DNA from: Chryseobacterium edaphi
GTDB taxonomy: Bacteria; Bacteroidota; Bacteroidia; Flavobacteriales; Weeksellaceae
Reading direction: 5' to 3'
NCBI RefSeq assembly: GCF_025628985.1
Contig: NZ_JAOTEM010000001.1
Coordinates: 1,550,001 to 1,614,000, forward strand
Length of the DNA stretch: 64,000 bases
Under the pieces are notes generated by a model. The model ran no database searches and was not told the DNA's origin. It was given only the letters and a program-made list of their open reading frames with translations. Of this stretch, positions 16,147-24,884 are shown one piece after another (the stretch's first letter is position 1; each line of letters begins with the position of its first letter). Position numbers and translations under genes: made by a program.

Positions 16147-17574
16147 TTATACTTTAAGATCAGCCTCCAAACCTATAAGGTCTTTATTGGCATCAATAAT
16201 CGGCTGAACTTCATTGGCGATGAATTCTTCAGTCTGAATTGGCGCAAAACCGATAAAGTTTTTAGGATCAAGAACTTCTTTCAGTTTTGATTTATCAAGC
16301 TTCAGAGAATGATCGTTTAAGATTCTTTCGATCAAATCATTTTCTTTACCTTCTTCTTTCACCTGCTTAGAAGCTTCCATTGAGTGAACTCTGATCACTT
16401 CGTGAATCTCCTGACGGTCGCCTCCAGCCTTCACTTCTTCCATGATGATGTATTCTGTCGCCATGAAAGGAAGTTCCTCCATAATATGTTTGTTGATTCT
16501 GTTCGGATACACCACAATTCCGTTCATGATGTTGTTCCAGATCAATAGAATTGCATCAACCGCTAAGAACGCCTGAGGAATCGTTAATCTCTTGTTTGCA
16601 GAATCATCCAATGTTCTTTCAAACCATTGCGTTGAAGCTACCATTGCAGAACTCGTTGTCAATGACATTACGTATTTTGCCAGTGCTCCGATTCTTTCGC
16701 TTCTCATCGGGTTACGCTTGTAAGCCATTGCCGATGAACCAATTTGGTTCTTCTCGAACGGTTCTTCAACTTCTTTCAGATTTTGAAGCAAACGCAAATC
16801 GTTGGTGAATTTATGTGCAGACTGTGCGATATTTCCTAATAAGGCAACCACTTTTGCATCAATTTTTCTATCGTAAGTCTGACCCGAAACTCCGAAAACT
16901 TTTTCGAAACCGAATCTTTTTGACAATTCTTTATCTAAATGTTTTACTTTAGAATAATCTCCGTTGAAAAGCTCCAGGAAACTTGCTGCCGTTCCGGTTG
17001 TTCCTTTTACCCCTCTGAAACGTAGCGTTTCTAAGAAGAAATCAAGTTCTTCGATATCTAAAACTAAACTCTGTAACCAAAGTGTTGCTCTTTTTCCAAC
17101 AGTTGTTAACTGAGCTGGTTGGAAATGGGTAAATCCTAAAGTTGGAAGATCTTTATATTGAATTGAAAAATCAGCAAGATTTTTCATTACGTTTACCAAC
17201 TTTTTCTTTAAAATTAAAAGTCCGTCACGGATTTGAATTAAATCTGTATTGTCTCCTACAAACGCTGAAGTTGCTCCCAAGTGAATAATTCCTTTTGCAG
17301 AAGGCGCCACATCGCCATATGCGTGAACGTGAGCCATCACATCATGACGGAATTTCTTCTCATATTCTGCTGCTTTATCGTAATCGATATTGTCAACATT
17401 GGCTTTCAACTCTGCAATTTGCTCGTCTGTGATGTCAAGACCCAAGTCCTTTTCGATCTCAGCCAAAGCGATCCAAAGCTTTCTCCAATTCTGGAATTTG
17501 TTGTTATGAGAAAAGTTAAACAACATTTCTTCGCTGGAGTAGCGCTCTTCCAATGGATTTTTGTAGGAATTCAT
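16147..17574 (-). CDS. purB: Adenylosuccinate lyase
   Basis: Cleaves SAICAR to AICAR and adenylosuccinate to AMP, releasing fumarate, in purine synthesis. At 475 residues it belongs to the fumarase/aspartase superfamily. Landmarks are 'YSSEEMLFNFSHNNKFQNWRKLW' at the N-terminus, 'AHVHAYGDVAPSAKGIIHLGATSAFVGDNTDL', 'GFTHFQPAQLTTVGKRATLW' with the catalytic His, and the superfamily signature loop GSSAMAYKRNPMRSE with the catalytic Ser. ATG start. It terminates in a hairpin at 16114-16142. A TATTTTTG box lies about 25 bp upstream of the start on the minus strand. Confidence 0.98.
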   Translation of the reverse strand: MNSYKNPLEERYSSEEMLFNFSHNNKFQNWRKLWIALAEIEKDLGLDITDEQIAELKANVDNIDYDKAAEYEKKFRHDVMAHVHAYGDVAPSAKGIIHLGATSAFVGDNTDLIQIRDGLLILKKKLVNVMKNLADFSIQYKDLPTLGFTHFQPAQLTTVGKRATLWLQSLVLDIEELDFFLETLRFRGVKGTTGTAASFLELFNGDYSKVKHLDKELSKRFGFEKVFGVSGQTYDRKIDAKVVALLGNIAQSAHKFTNDLRLLQNLKEVEEPFEKNQIGSSAMAYKRNPMRSERIGALAKYVMSLTTSSAMVASTQWFERTLDDSANKRLTIPQAFLAVDAILLIWNNIMNGIVVYPNRINKHIMEELPFMATEYIIMEEVKAGGDRQEIHEVIRVHSMEASKQVKEEGKENDLIERILNDHSLKLDKSKLKEVLDPKNFIGFAPIQTEEFIANEVQPIIDANKDLIGLEADLKV

Positions 17575-17818
17575 TCTTTCTTTTACTTTTTAGATGCACA
17601 AAAATACGGATTTTGATTGAGAGAGAAAAATCGTTTTTCACACATTTACTTGCCAAATTTCAGCTAATTTTCATTAATTTTAAAGATGAGCCATTTCATA
17701 TTATCAATTAAAAATATTAACCATTTTATTGTAAATACTGATATTAATCTTGAAAAATTTATTTAAATATTGTAATTCATTTAATACCTTCCCTATCCTC
17801 AAAATCAATTGAAAGCTG

Positions 17819-17826
17819 TATCTTTG
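17819..17826 (+). promoter_or_regulatory. -7 box upstream of the cysteine synthase gene (TATCTTTG)
   Basis: TAnnTTTG match 21 bp before the ATG at 17848. Its position inside the longer open frame from 17809 supports the later start. Confidence 0.45.
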
Positions 17827-17847
17827 CCCCGCAGAAAAAAAACAAGT

Positions 17848-18831
17848 ATGAAATACGCAGAAAATATTCTCGAAACCATAGGAAATACACCCCTTGTAAA
17901 GATTAATAAAGTGTTGGGAGAGGATTTTCCGGCATTGGTTTTGGCAAAAGTGGAAACTTTCAACCCAGGAAACTCTGTAAAGGACAGAATGGCTCTGAAA
18001 ATGATTGAAGATGCTGAAAAAGACGGAAGATTAAAACCAGGAGGAACCATCATAGAAGGAACTTCAGGAAATACAGGAATGGGATTGGCTCTTGCAGCAA
18101 TTATCAAAGGTTACAAATGTATTTTCGTAACGAACGCAAAACAATCTAAAGAAAAGTGCGATATTCTTCGTGCCGTTGGTGCGGAAGTTATTGTTTGTCC
18201 AACAGATGTAAAACCTACCGATCCGCGTTCTTATTATTCAGTTTCAAAAAGATTGGCTAAAGAAACAGAAAACGGTTGGTATGTAAACCAATATGATAAT
18301 TTATCAAACAGAGCAGCTCATTACGAGTCTACAGCTCCTGAAATCTGGGAACAAACCGATGGAAAACTGACTCACTTTTTAGTGGGAGCCGGAACAGGTG
18401 GAACTATTACCGGTTGTGGAATGTATTTTAAAGAGAAAAATCCAAACATTAAGATTATCGGAGTTGATACTTACGGTTCTATCTTAAAGGAAATTCATGA
18501 GACGGGAGAAATCAATTTAGAAAACGCTTACACTTACATTACAGAAGGTATTGGCGAAGATATTCTTCCTGAAAACTACGATATGTCAGTAATCGATCAT
18601 TTCGAAAAAGTGACCGATAAAGACGGAGCGATCTATGCAAGAAAACTGGCAAAAGAAGAAGGAATTTTCTGTGGATATTCTGCGGGAAGTGCGATGGCTT
18701 CTTTGGTTCAGATGAAAGATCAGTTCACTAAAGATGATGTGATAGTTGTTTTACTTCACGATCATGGTTCAAGATATGTAGGGAAAATCTACAATGATGA
18801 GTGGATGAAAGAAATGGGTTGGCTAGATTAG
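17848..18831 (+). CDS. cysM: Cysteine synthase (PLP-dependent, CysK/CysM family)
   Basis: A 327-residue PLP enzyme of the O-acetylserine sulfhydrylase/cystathionine beta-synthase family that makes cysteine from O-acetylserine and sulfide. The Schiff-base Lys is in NPGNSVKDRMALKM, the substrate loop is EGTSGNTGMGLAL, the phosphate-binding loop is GAGTGGTITGCGMYF, and a C-terminal 'FCGYSAGSAMA' aligns the PLP pyridine-binding Ser. The frame is open from a TTG at 17809, but a -7 box overlaps that part, so ATG 17848 (MKYAENILETIGNTPLV) is the start. The bacterial family branch is not certain; a CBS-like role in transsulfuration is an alternative. Single-gene unit ended by a strong hairpin. Confidence 0.93.
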   Translation: MKYAENILETIGNTPLVKINKVLGEDFPALVLAKVETFNPGNSVKDRMALKMIEDAEKDGRLKPGGTIIEGTSGNTGMGLALAAIIKGYKCIFVTNAKQSKEKCDILRAVGAEVIVCPTDVKPTDPRSYYSVSKRLAKETENGWYVNQYDNLSNRAAHYESTAPEIWEQTDGKLTHFLVGAGTGGTITGCGMYFKEKNPNIKIIGVDTYGSILKEIHETGEINLENAYTYITEGIGEDILPENYDMSVIDHFEKVTDKDGAIYARKLAKEEGIFCGYSAGSAMASLVQMKDQFTKDDVIVVLLHDHGSRYVGKIYNDEWMKEMGWLD

Positions 18832-18865
18832 TTTTTAAGTTAATTAGTAAATCAGTTTATTAATA

Positions 18866-18902
18866 TAAAAAAATCAGAGTGTTTTTTACTCTGATTTTTT
18901 TA
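18866..18902. terminator. Bidirectional terminator
   Basis: AATCAGAGT, loop GTTTTTT, ACTCTGATT flanked by A- and T-tracts, between two convergent genes. Confidence 0.85.
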
Positions 18903-18916
18903 TTGTCTGTAAATTT

Positions 18917-19450
18917 TTAATTCTGAACACTTTTCTTCACCGCCTGTTTCAACAAATCAAAATCTGAAAGTTGCATTGCTTTTTTTGGAAACATATAATT
19001 GAATTTTCCTTCTAAAGCGATAAATTTATCATCAATTTCGGCAGCGATAAATTCTGTCCAGAGACTTGTTTCTTTTTGATTATTAAGATTTACTTTAAAA
19101 ACTTTACTATTAAACTGAATCTGATAAATTTCTGCACTTTCCAGAGTTTTAAGATATTTTACCACTTCTTTTTTCCATTTTGAAACCTTGTTAATTGCCA
19201 AAGAAAGGTAAACTGCACACAATAGAAAAAGAAAGCTTACAAAATATAGAATTCCGAATTTTTCTTTGCTTAAATCATCTTTAAAAACAAATAATATCGC
19301 CAAAATAAAAGCAACAACTGAAGTTGTAATGAATTTTCCTTTTACGGAAGGCGAAAAAAACAAGCTTCCCTGATTTCCATGAAGATAAACCTCTTCAAAA
19401 TCTTTTCTGTTGATTTTTAAATTAATGATTTTATCGTCGTTGATTCTCAT
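18917..19450 (-). CDS. Membrane protein of unknown function (YcxB-like)
   Basis: A 177-residue protein with a charged N-terminal part (1-35), two closely spaced membrane helices (about 38-58 and 66-86), and a C-terminal cytosolic beta-rich domain that includes 'SAEIYQIQFNSKVFKVNLNNQKETSLWTEFIAAEIDDKFIALEGKFNYMFPKKAM'. This layout resembles YcxB-type proteins, in which two helices are followed by a small sensor-like sheet. No catalytic motif. It is followed by a bidirectional terminator and preceded (31 bp) by cbpM, possibly as the last gene of the chaperone operon. Confidence 0.65.
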   Translation of the reverse strand: MRINDDKIINLKINRKDFEEVYLHGNQGSLFFSPSVKGKFITTSVVAFILAILFVFKDDLSKEKFGILYFVSFLFLLCAVYLSLAINKVSKWKKEVVKYLKTLESAEIYQIQFNSKVFKVNLNNQKETSLWTEFIAAEIDDKFIALEGKFNYMFPKKAMQLSDFDLLKQAVKKSVQN

Positions 19451-19481
19451 ACTTTGGATATTAAAAGTCTACAAAACTAAA

Positions 19482-19784
19482 TTAAATATCCTCAAAATTC
19501 TCACTAATTGCTGAAAGTTTATTCATCAATTCGCGATTTCTCTGTTTCAGATCTTCCATTTTACTGAGCATATCGTGAATCACTTCCAAACCGGGAAGAT
19601 TGATTTCCAGATCGTAATGCCAATTGGTAAATCTTTCAAATCTTGGCAGATCTTCATACAAGAGATAACGGACATCATTGTCCATTTCTACATTCAACAA
19701 ACCACCATTGACTAGTTCATCAAAAAAAGTGATCTCAATATTGTATATTTTTACGAGTTCTTCCCGTGATATTCTTTCGCTCAT
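19482..19784 (-). CDS. cbpM: Chaperone modulator CbpM
   Basis: A 100-residue MerR-like helical protein matching the CbpM family: 'ISREELVKIYNIEITFFDELVNGGLL' gives the winged-helix-like N-terminus, and 'LEVIHDMLSKMEDLKQRNRELMNKL' gives the C-terminal helix/coiled coil. CbpM binds the J-domain of CbpA and limits its chaperone and DNA-binding activity. The gene follows the DnaJ-type gene by only 3 bp, the same pairing as E. coli cbpAM, which strongly supports the call. Confidence 0.9.
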   Translation of the reverse strand: MSERISREELVKIYNIEITFFDELVNGGLLNVEMDNDVRYLLYEDLPRFERFTNWHYDLEINLPGLEVIHDMLSKMEDLKQRNRELMNKLSAISENFEDI

Positions 19785-19787
19785 GAT

Positions 19788-20708
19788 TTAAGAATTTTTA
19801 AGTTGTTCAAAAAGTTCTTTTTGTTTTTCCGTAAGGTTTGTCGGTAATTTCACATCATAAGTCACAAATAGATCACCAAACTCGCCTTCTTTTTTGTAGA
19901 CAGGGAAACCTTTTCCTTTTAATCTGACAATTACGCCATTTTGAGTTTCAGGTTTTACTTTCAGATTGACAGTTCCTTCTAAAATTTCAACTTTCACATC
20001 GCCTCCTAAAACTGCAGTGTAAAGATCGATAACGACTTTAGTTTTCAGATCATCTCCTACTCTTTCAAAATTCGGATCCGGAGTTATATTAAATGTAATG
20101 TACAAATCTCCTGTTGGTCCGCCATTAAAACCGGGATTTCCGTGACCCTTCAATTTGATTTGCTGTCCATCATAAACTCCAGCCGGAATTGTAATTCTTA
20201 CTTTTTTACCATTGATGTCAAAAGTCTGCTGGTGCGTTTTTGCAGCTTCTTTTAAATTTAAATTTAATTCTGCATTAATATCCTGCCCTTTGAATTTTCC
20301 AGAAGCGCTTCCGCGCGAACTTCTTCCGAAACCACCATTTTCTCCGCCAAACATACTCTGGAAAAAGTCTGAGAAATCTTCACCTTCTCCGAAATCAGCA
20401 CCCGAAAAACCACCTCCGTAATTTCCGCCTCCCTGACTTTGATATTGTCTTTGTTGTTGCTGAGCCTTTTCGTATTCTTCTCCGTGTTTCCAGTTTTCTC
20501 CGTACTTATCGTATTTAGTGCGGTTTTCAGGATTGCTGAGCACTTCATTGGCTTCATTTAATTCTTTGAATTTTTTTTCAGCCTCTTTATCATTCGGGTT
20601 GAGATCGGGATGCAGTTTTCTTGCCTGCTTACGGTACGCTTTTTTGATATCGTCCTGAGTTGCGCTTTTGTCTACGCCTAAAATTTTGTAATAATCTATA
20701 TAAGCCAT
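19788..20708 (-). CDS. cbpA: DnaJ-type co-chaperone (CbpA-like)
   Basis: A 306-residue class B J-domain protein that would stimulate DnaK ATPase. The J-domain is at 1-70 ([25 protein letters not shown] with HPD in [10 protein letters not shown]), followed by a Gly/Gln-rich and then Gly/Phe/Ser-rich linker (about 80-135). Two substrate-binding beta-sandwich domains follow ('[22 protein letters not shown]', '[23 protein letters not shown]'). The Cys-rich zinc fingers of true DnaJ are absent. ATG start. It forms an operon with cbpM (3-bp gap). Confidence 0.93.
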   Translation of the reverse strand: MAYIDYYKILGVDKSATQDDIKKAYRKQARKLHPDLNPNDKEAEKKFKELNEANEVLSNPENRTKYDKYGENWKHGEEYEKAQQQQRQYQSQGGGNYGGGFSGADFGEGEDFSDFFQSMFGGENGGFGRSSRGSASGKFKGQDINAELNLNLKEAAKTHQQTFDINGKKVRITIPAGVYDGQQIKLKGHGNPGFNGGPTGDLYITFNITPDPNFERVGDDLKTKVVIDLYTAVLGGDVKVEILEGTVNLKVKPETQNGVIVRLKGKGFPVYKKEGEFGDLFVTYDVKLPTNLTEKQKELFEQLKNS

Positions 20709-20802
20709 AGAAACGAATGTTTACTCAAATTTAGAAAAATTAAGACGAACAAACATCTAAGAAATTGTTAAAAATAAATCTATCTTTACCAAAAATCATC
20801 AC

Positions 20803-22002
20803 ATGAAAGAGGTACTGAAAAACTATTCAGGAATTCTGTTTTTACTCTTGGGAATCGCTTTTGGAAGCATTCTTGGGATTGTTGCACCACAAATAGTTGA
20901 GTATATAAAACCTTTAGGAGATATTTTTCTGAATCTGCTTTTTGTGAGTGTTGTTCCGTTGGTGTTTTTTGCGGTTTCCAATTCTATTTCATCCTTAGAA
21001 CAGCAGTCAAAATTTGGAAAGATCATTTTTACCATGTCTTTTACTTTTCTTCTTTTTATACTCATTGCTGCCATTTTTACAATAGGAATGGTTTATCTTT
21101 TTCCTGTTTCTTCTATTTCAGGAAGTTCAGAAATCATTACTGAAGCCGCCAAAGAAGAAAATTGGGGCGACCGAATCGTAAGTTTTTTCACGGTGGGAGA
21201 ATTTACCGAAGTCTTCTCAAGAAAAAATATGTTGGCTTTGTTGATTTTTGCTTTTCTTACAGGTTTTGCAGCCAGAAAATCCGGCGAAAACGGGAAACCT
21301 TTCAGAATCTTTATCGCATCGGGATATGAAGTGATGAAAGAATTGCTTTTAATGATTATGAAAATTGCCCCAATTGGTTTGGGAGCTTATTTTGCTTATC
21401 AGGTGGCAACTTTGGGACCTCAGCTTTTTGGATTTTATGCTAAACCTTTAGGCCTTTATTATATTTCAGGAATTATTTATTTCTTTGTCTTTTTCTCATT
21501 ATATGCATTTATTTCCGACAGAAAAAACGGAATTAAAGATTTCTGGAAAAATGCAATTTTACCAACGTTAACCGCTTTAAGTACTTGCAGCAGCTTCGCA
21601 ACAATGCCGTCGAATTTGGTAGCGGCTTCCAAGATCGGCATTCCGAGTTCCATTGCGAATCTTGTGATCCCAATTGGAACCACTTTGCATAAAAATGGTT
21701 CGTCAATGTCTTCTATCATTAAAATTTATGTGGCTTTTCAGATTATTGGAAGAGATTTTTTTGAACCATCAAACCTTCTTTTAGCTTTAGGAATTACTGT
21801 TTTTGTGAGTATCGTTGCAGGTGGAATTCCGAATGGCGGTTATATTGGTGAAATGCTGATGATTTCTGTTTATCAGTTACCACAGGAAGCGGTTCCTGCT
21901 GTTATCATTATTGGAACTTTGGTTGATCCTTTGGCAACGGTTTTAAATGCTGTCGGAGATATTGTAGCGGCGATGTTTGTGAATCGGTTTGTGAAGGTTT
22001 GA
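20803..22002 (+). CDS. Dicarboxylate/amino acid:cation symporter (DAACS family)
   Basis: A 399-residue secondary transporter of the GltP/DctA/glutamate transporter family (PF00375), which brings in C4-dicarboxylates or acidic amino acids with Na+ or H+. Motifs: the HP1 serine-rich hairpin 'LTALSTCSSFATMP', and 'IANLVIPIGTTLHKNGSSMSSI', which corresponds to the family TM7 signature with NMDGT replaced by a HKNGSS form. It is followed by a long HP2-like 'GGIPNGGYIGEML' and 'GTLVDPLATVLNAVGD' in TM8. Eight or so membrane segments. ATG start with TATCTTTA 15 bp upstream. The exact substrate cannot be told. Confidence 0.9.
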   Translation: MKEVLKNYSGILFLLLGIAFGSILGIVAPQIVEYIKPLGDIFLNLLFVSVVPLVFFAVSNSISSLEQQSKFGKIIFTMSFTFLLFILIAAIFTIGMVYLFPVSSISGSSEIITEAAKEENWGDRIVSFFTVGEFTEVFSRKNMLALLIFAFLTGFAARKSGENGKPFRIFIASGYEVMKELLLMIMKIAPIGLGAYFAYQVATLGPQLFGFYAKPLGLYYISGIIYFFVFFSLYAFISDRKNGIKDFWKNAILPTLTALSTCSSFATMPSNLVAASKIGIPSSIANLVIPIGTTLHKNGSSMSSIIKIYVAFQIIGRDFFEPSNLLLALGITVFVSIVAGGIPNGGYIGEMLMISVYQLPQEAVPAVIIIGTLVDPLATVLNAVGDIVAAMFVNRFVKV

Positions 22003-22104
22003 TTTTAAATTTATTTTTTTAAAATTCTTATTAAAAACACGCATAGAATCTATTAAATCTACAAATATTTTCCTACTCATTCACAAATGCATTAAAATTA
22101 TTAC

Positions 22105-22636
22105 ATGAATTCTTTTTTTAAATCTATTGGGCTTTATGATGAATTAAATTTTGAAACAACTATGAATAAAGCCGAATTCATTGAAAATCTAGAAAAAATT
22201 ATCTACGAGAGTGATTTTAGTCTTTTTGAAACTGCAGAATATTCAATTCCCAATAGATATGAATATAAAGGATATGTAAATAAAAACGGATTTTTGGTAA
22301 AGCGTAGAAGACATTTTTTTTGACAGTAATATGCCAAATCCTCTGATAAAGGGAACTATCAATGATGAGAATGGAAAAACACTAATAAAAATGGAATTCA
22401 CACCAGTAAAATATTTTATTGTACCCTTAATTTTTCTGATAATTTTCCTAGTTATCTTTTTTAGTATTACTTTCCAAGCCAGTTCTGATATGTCTTTTAT
22501 AATGATAATTCCATTGATTGGAGCTGTAACTCATTATTTTACTCTGAAAAGAAATATCAAGAAAGGAAAATATGATTTTGAAAGAGAATTAAATTTTATT
22601 GCTTCAAAAAATAATCAGTTTAAAAGCTATCACTAA
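22105..22636 (+). pseudogene. Small membrane protein gene split by a frameshift in a T8 run
   Basis: The first frame (22105-22323) encodes 72 residues ending RRRHFF-stop. The second frame (from the ATG at 22331 to 22636) encodes 101 residues with two membrane helices (about 29-49 and 54-74 of that part). The shift falls in a run of eight T (22314-22321). With seven T the reading would be KRRRHFFDSNMPNPLIKG and one protein of about 176 residues. Cytosolic N-terminal part, then a 'PLIKGTINDENGKTLIKMEF' strand pair, then the helices. Family unknown. This may be a real pseudogene, slippage-controlled expression, or a sequencing error in the homopolymer. Confidence 0.7.
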
Positions 22637-22719
22637 ATTGTTGACTTTCCATGACATCTTTTTAATTTTTAAATTTTATTAGCAATGTACTGTAAATGTT
22701 TTTCTAATGGCAGATTTCG

Positions 22720-22866
22720 CTTAAAAAAACTTTAGCATTTAACAACGACATCAAGGATACTTCCTTCCAGACTGGTTTTTTTGATACGAATTATTTTACG
22801 AGAGTTTTTAAGCAGTTAGTTGGAGTGACTCCAAAAAATTATCAGAATAATAATATAACTTATTAA
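22720..22866 (+). pseudogene. Remnant of an AraC-type regulator C-terminus
   Basis: The frame ending at the TAA 22864-22866 reads LKKTLAFNNDIKDTSFQTGF, FDTNYFTRVFKQLVGVTPKN and YQNNNITY. The segment with Phe-Gln-Thr-Gly-Phe-Phe-Asp-Thr-x-Tyr-Phe-(T/C)-Arg-Val-Phe-Lys and Thr-Pro-x-x-Tyr is the second helix-turn-helix of AraC-family regulators. Nothing upstream supplies the first helix-turn-helix or a sensor domain, so this is a gene fragment. Confidence 0.75.
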
Positions 22867-22880
22867 TTGATTTTAAAACA

Positions 22881-23024
22881 ATGTTTGCTCCAGAAAAAAT
22901 AATAGAGTTTTTGTTCGGAATTAAAATGACTAAAAAAGGAAATTTGATTTGGAATTTGTCCATTTTCTTATTTACTATCATAGTATTTATAATTATTTTA
23001 AATAATCGAGGTAAATTGTATTAA
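22881..23024 (+). CDS. Small single-span membrane protein
   Basis: A 47-residue frame with an ATG start, a short amphipathic N-terminus (MFAPEKIIEFLFGIKMTKKG) and one hydrophobic helix (about residues 22-41), then a polar tail NNRGKLY. It lies 14 bp after the AraC remnant. No family recognised; it may be an uncharacterised small protein or a chance frame next to decayed sequence. Confidence 0.4.
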   Translation: MFAPEKIIEFLFGIKMTKKGNLIWNLSIFLFTIIVFIIILNNRGKLY

Positions 23025-23027
23025 ATC

Positions 23028-23054
23028 AAAAAAGCACCTCAAATGAGATGCTTT
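23028..23054 (-). terminator. Intrinsic terminator of the HMG-CoA synthase gene
   Basis: Minus strand: AAGCATCTCA, loop TT, TGAGGTGCTT followed by T residues, just after the stop at 23063. Confidence 0.8.
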
Positions 23055-23062
23055 CAAAATTT

Positions 23063-24391
23063 TTAATCTTTATAACCGTAATATCTCGCTCCCAATAAAA
23101 CGGGGTTTTCCAATTCTACAGATTGTAATCCAAAACCTGAGTAGTCAGATTTTACAGAGTGTTCCAATTGTTTTCTGTGCAGTTTTTCGTAGGTATCGAA
23201 GTCAATAGCTAAACGATCATTCAGTATTTCAAACAAATTCCATTTTTCAACTACACTTTTCCAGTTTTCAGATATTTTTCCTGCAAAAACTTTTGATTTT
23301 GAGCCGCTTCCGTACCCTAAAAAACCAACTTCTTTTCCAGCCAATTCTTCATTTTCGTCAAATGAAACCTGCAATGCAGATAGTAACGCCATGAAAATTG
23401 AAGCAGTGTACATATTTCCGATTTCTGAAGATGCTCGTTGCGTTTTTTCAATTTTATCGTTGATAAATTTTAGATAATCTTCAGATTTTGCAACCGCTTT
23501 TTGTTCGTCAGGAGTTGAGTAATTTAAATTATTTTCTAAACTGTAAATTTCAGTAAAAACTCTCTTCCCATGAAATGCATAAGGAAGATGAAAAATCAGA
23601 TATTTCCAATCTTGATAAGGTTTTTCCTTTCCTGAAACTTCTTTATAATGTTCATAAGCTTCTCGGATTCTATCCTGATAACACTGGTTAGAATACTGTC
23701 CGTCAAAAACCGGCTCATCTGTAAAAATTTCAATCTTATCAGGAAAATTTTCTGAAGCATTTGTTAAATCTTCTTTTTTGAAATGACGTCTCGGTTTGAA
23801 AAAATCAAAAACACTTTCAGTTGCAACTCCCCATTCATTTTCAATTTCCAAAAGATCGGGTTTTGCAGAAATCAACAGAGAAACCGCTCCTCCACCTTGC
23901 GTATATTCACCTGAAGAAGCTAACTCGTATTTTGCATAATCGCTTGCAATGACTACAGCTTTTTTATCCGGATTTACCCTTACAAAATCCAGAGAGTTGT
24001 GAAGTGCATCTACTGCTCCAATACAGGCAAAAATCAGATCCACTACATCGCAGTTTTTGAAGCATCTTTCTCCAAATTCTGATTCCAAAACCTTTTCTAC
24101 CATCTGCATTGCGTAGGAAGCAGTCGGTTTTGCGGCATCGATTGCGCTTTCTGTCCCTAAATATATTCTTGAAATGTCTTTTGGATTGATATTGTAATCT
24201 TTGATTAATTTTAACAAAGCTTCCGCAGCGAAAGTGGCAGCATCTTCATGTACATCGGGAAAACCCATTTTATGTAGTCCTAAACCTTTTTCTAATTTTG
24301 CGGGTTCTATTCCTCTTTTTTCTGCTAAGTCTTTAATTTCCAAATACAAAGATGGCATATAGTAACTCGCTGCCTCAATTCCAAAACTCAT
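23063..24391 (-). CDS. mvaS: Hydroxymethylglutaryl-CoA synthase
   Basis: Condenses acetyl-CoA with acetoacetyl-CoA to HMG-CoA, the committed entry to the mevalonate route to isoprenoids, which many Flavobacteriia use. 442 residues, thiolase superfamily. Features: N-terminal 'FGIEAASYYMPSLYLEIKDLAEKRG', Glu in 'GTESAIDAAKPTASYAMQMVE', nucleophile Cys in DLIFACIGAVDAL, and 'YLIFHLPYAFHGKRVFTE', which supplies the catalytic His. C-terminal 'VGFLGYGSGSKSKVFAG' is the conserved GSG motif. ATG start. Monocistronic, with a terminator after it. The upstream region carries two copies of a dispersed repeat. Confidence 0.95.
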   Translation of the reverse strand: MSFGIEAASYYMPSLYLEIKDLAEKRGIEPAKLEKGLGLHKMGFPDVHEDAATFAAEALLKLIKDYNINPKDISRIYLGTESAIDAAKPTASYAMQMVEKVLESEFGERCFKNCDVVDLIFACIGAVDALHNSLDFVRVNPDKKAVVIASDYAKYELASSGEYTQGGGAVSLLISAKPDLLEIENEWGVATESVFDFFKPRRHFKKEDLTNASENFPDKIEIFTDEPVFDGQYSNQCYQDRIREAYEHYKEVSGKEKPYQDWKYLIFHLPYAFHGKRVFTEIYSLENNLNYSTPDEQKAVAKSEDYLKFINDKIEKTQRASSEIGNMYTASIFMALLSALQVSFDENEELAGKEVGFLGYGSGSKSKVFAGKISENWKSVVEKWNLFEILNDRLAIDFDTYEKLHRKQLEHSVKSDYSGFGLQSVELENPVLLGARYYGYKD

Positions 24392-24497
24392 AATTGTTTT
24401 AATTTTAAAACGAATTTATAAAAGATTATGTAAAAAAAACTTTATTATCGTCTAAATTTTTGAGGATTTATTAAGGTTGGATTAATTTGATATTTTT

Positions 24498-24580
24498 AAC
24501 GCAGAGTTCGCTAAGATTTTTTCACTACTAACTGTTTTTGAGTTCGCAAAGGCGTTCCACTAGCTAAGATCACAATGTTT
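24498..24580 (+). repeat. Dispersed 80-bp repeat, copy 1
   Basis: Begins AACGCAGAGTTCGCTAAGAT and ends with GTTCGCAAAGGCGTT followed by AGCTAAGATCACAA. It shares this frame of blocks with copies at 24694, 38108 and 56624, all in the same orientation and each between two minus-strand genes. Confidence 0.75.
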
Positions 24581-24693
24581 TCTTTATTTTGATAATTTTA
24601 TACAATTTGAAATTACATCTAAGAAACTCATTACCATCTTAATTTTGAGAAATTATTAATTTAATTACTTATTGTTTTGCGAAAATTATTTTT

Positions 24694-24802
24694 AACGCAA
24701 TGTTCGCTAAGACTTTTTTAAACTACTAAGTGTTTCTAAGTTCGCAAAGGCGTTTGTCTTCATCGAATCTTTTGATTTCACTCAGCTAAGACAGCAAAGT
24801 TT
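24694..24802 (+). repeat. Dispersed 80-bp repeat, copy 2 (with an internal insertion of about 20 bp)
   Basis: AACGCAATGTTCGCTAAGAC, then AAGTTCGCAAAGGCGTT, then an extra segment (about 24757-24778) not in the other copies, then CACTCAGCTAAGACAGCAAAG. It lies 114 bp from copy 1, in direct orientation. Confidence 0.7.
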
Positions 24803-24837
24803 CTCTAATCAACAGTTTTTAAATATGTTAAACACAA

Positions 24838-24870
24838 AAGCACCTCCGAGAAAGAGATGCTTAAAAAAAA
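24838..24870 (-). terminator. Intrinsic terminator of the M1 peptidase gene
   Basis: Minus strand: AAGCATCTC, loop TTTCTCG, GAGGTGCTTTT, just beyond the peptidase stop codon. The 24392-24884 gap holds only this hairpin and two repeat copies; I see no gene in it. Confidence 0.65.
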
Positions 24871-24884
24871 TATATAATGATTTA

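Noticed and set aside
24392..24884. Repeat-bearing gap as a CRISPR array
   Set aside because: Only two imperfect copies about 110 bp apart with AT-rich filler; no regular spacers and no cas genes.
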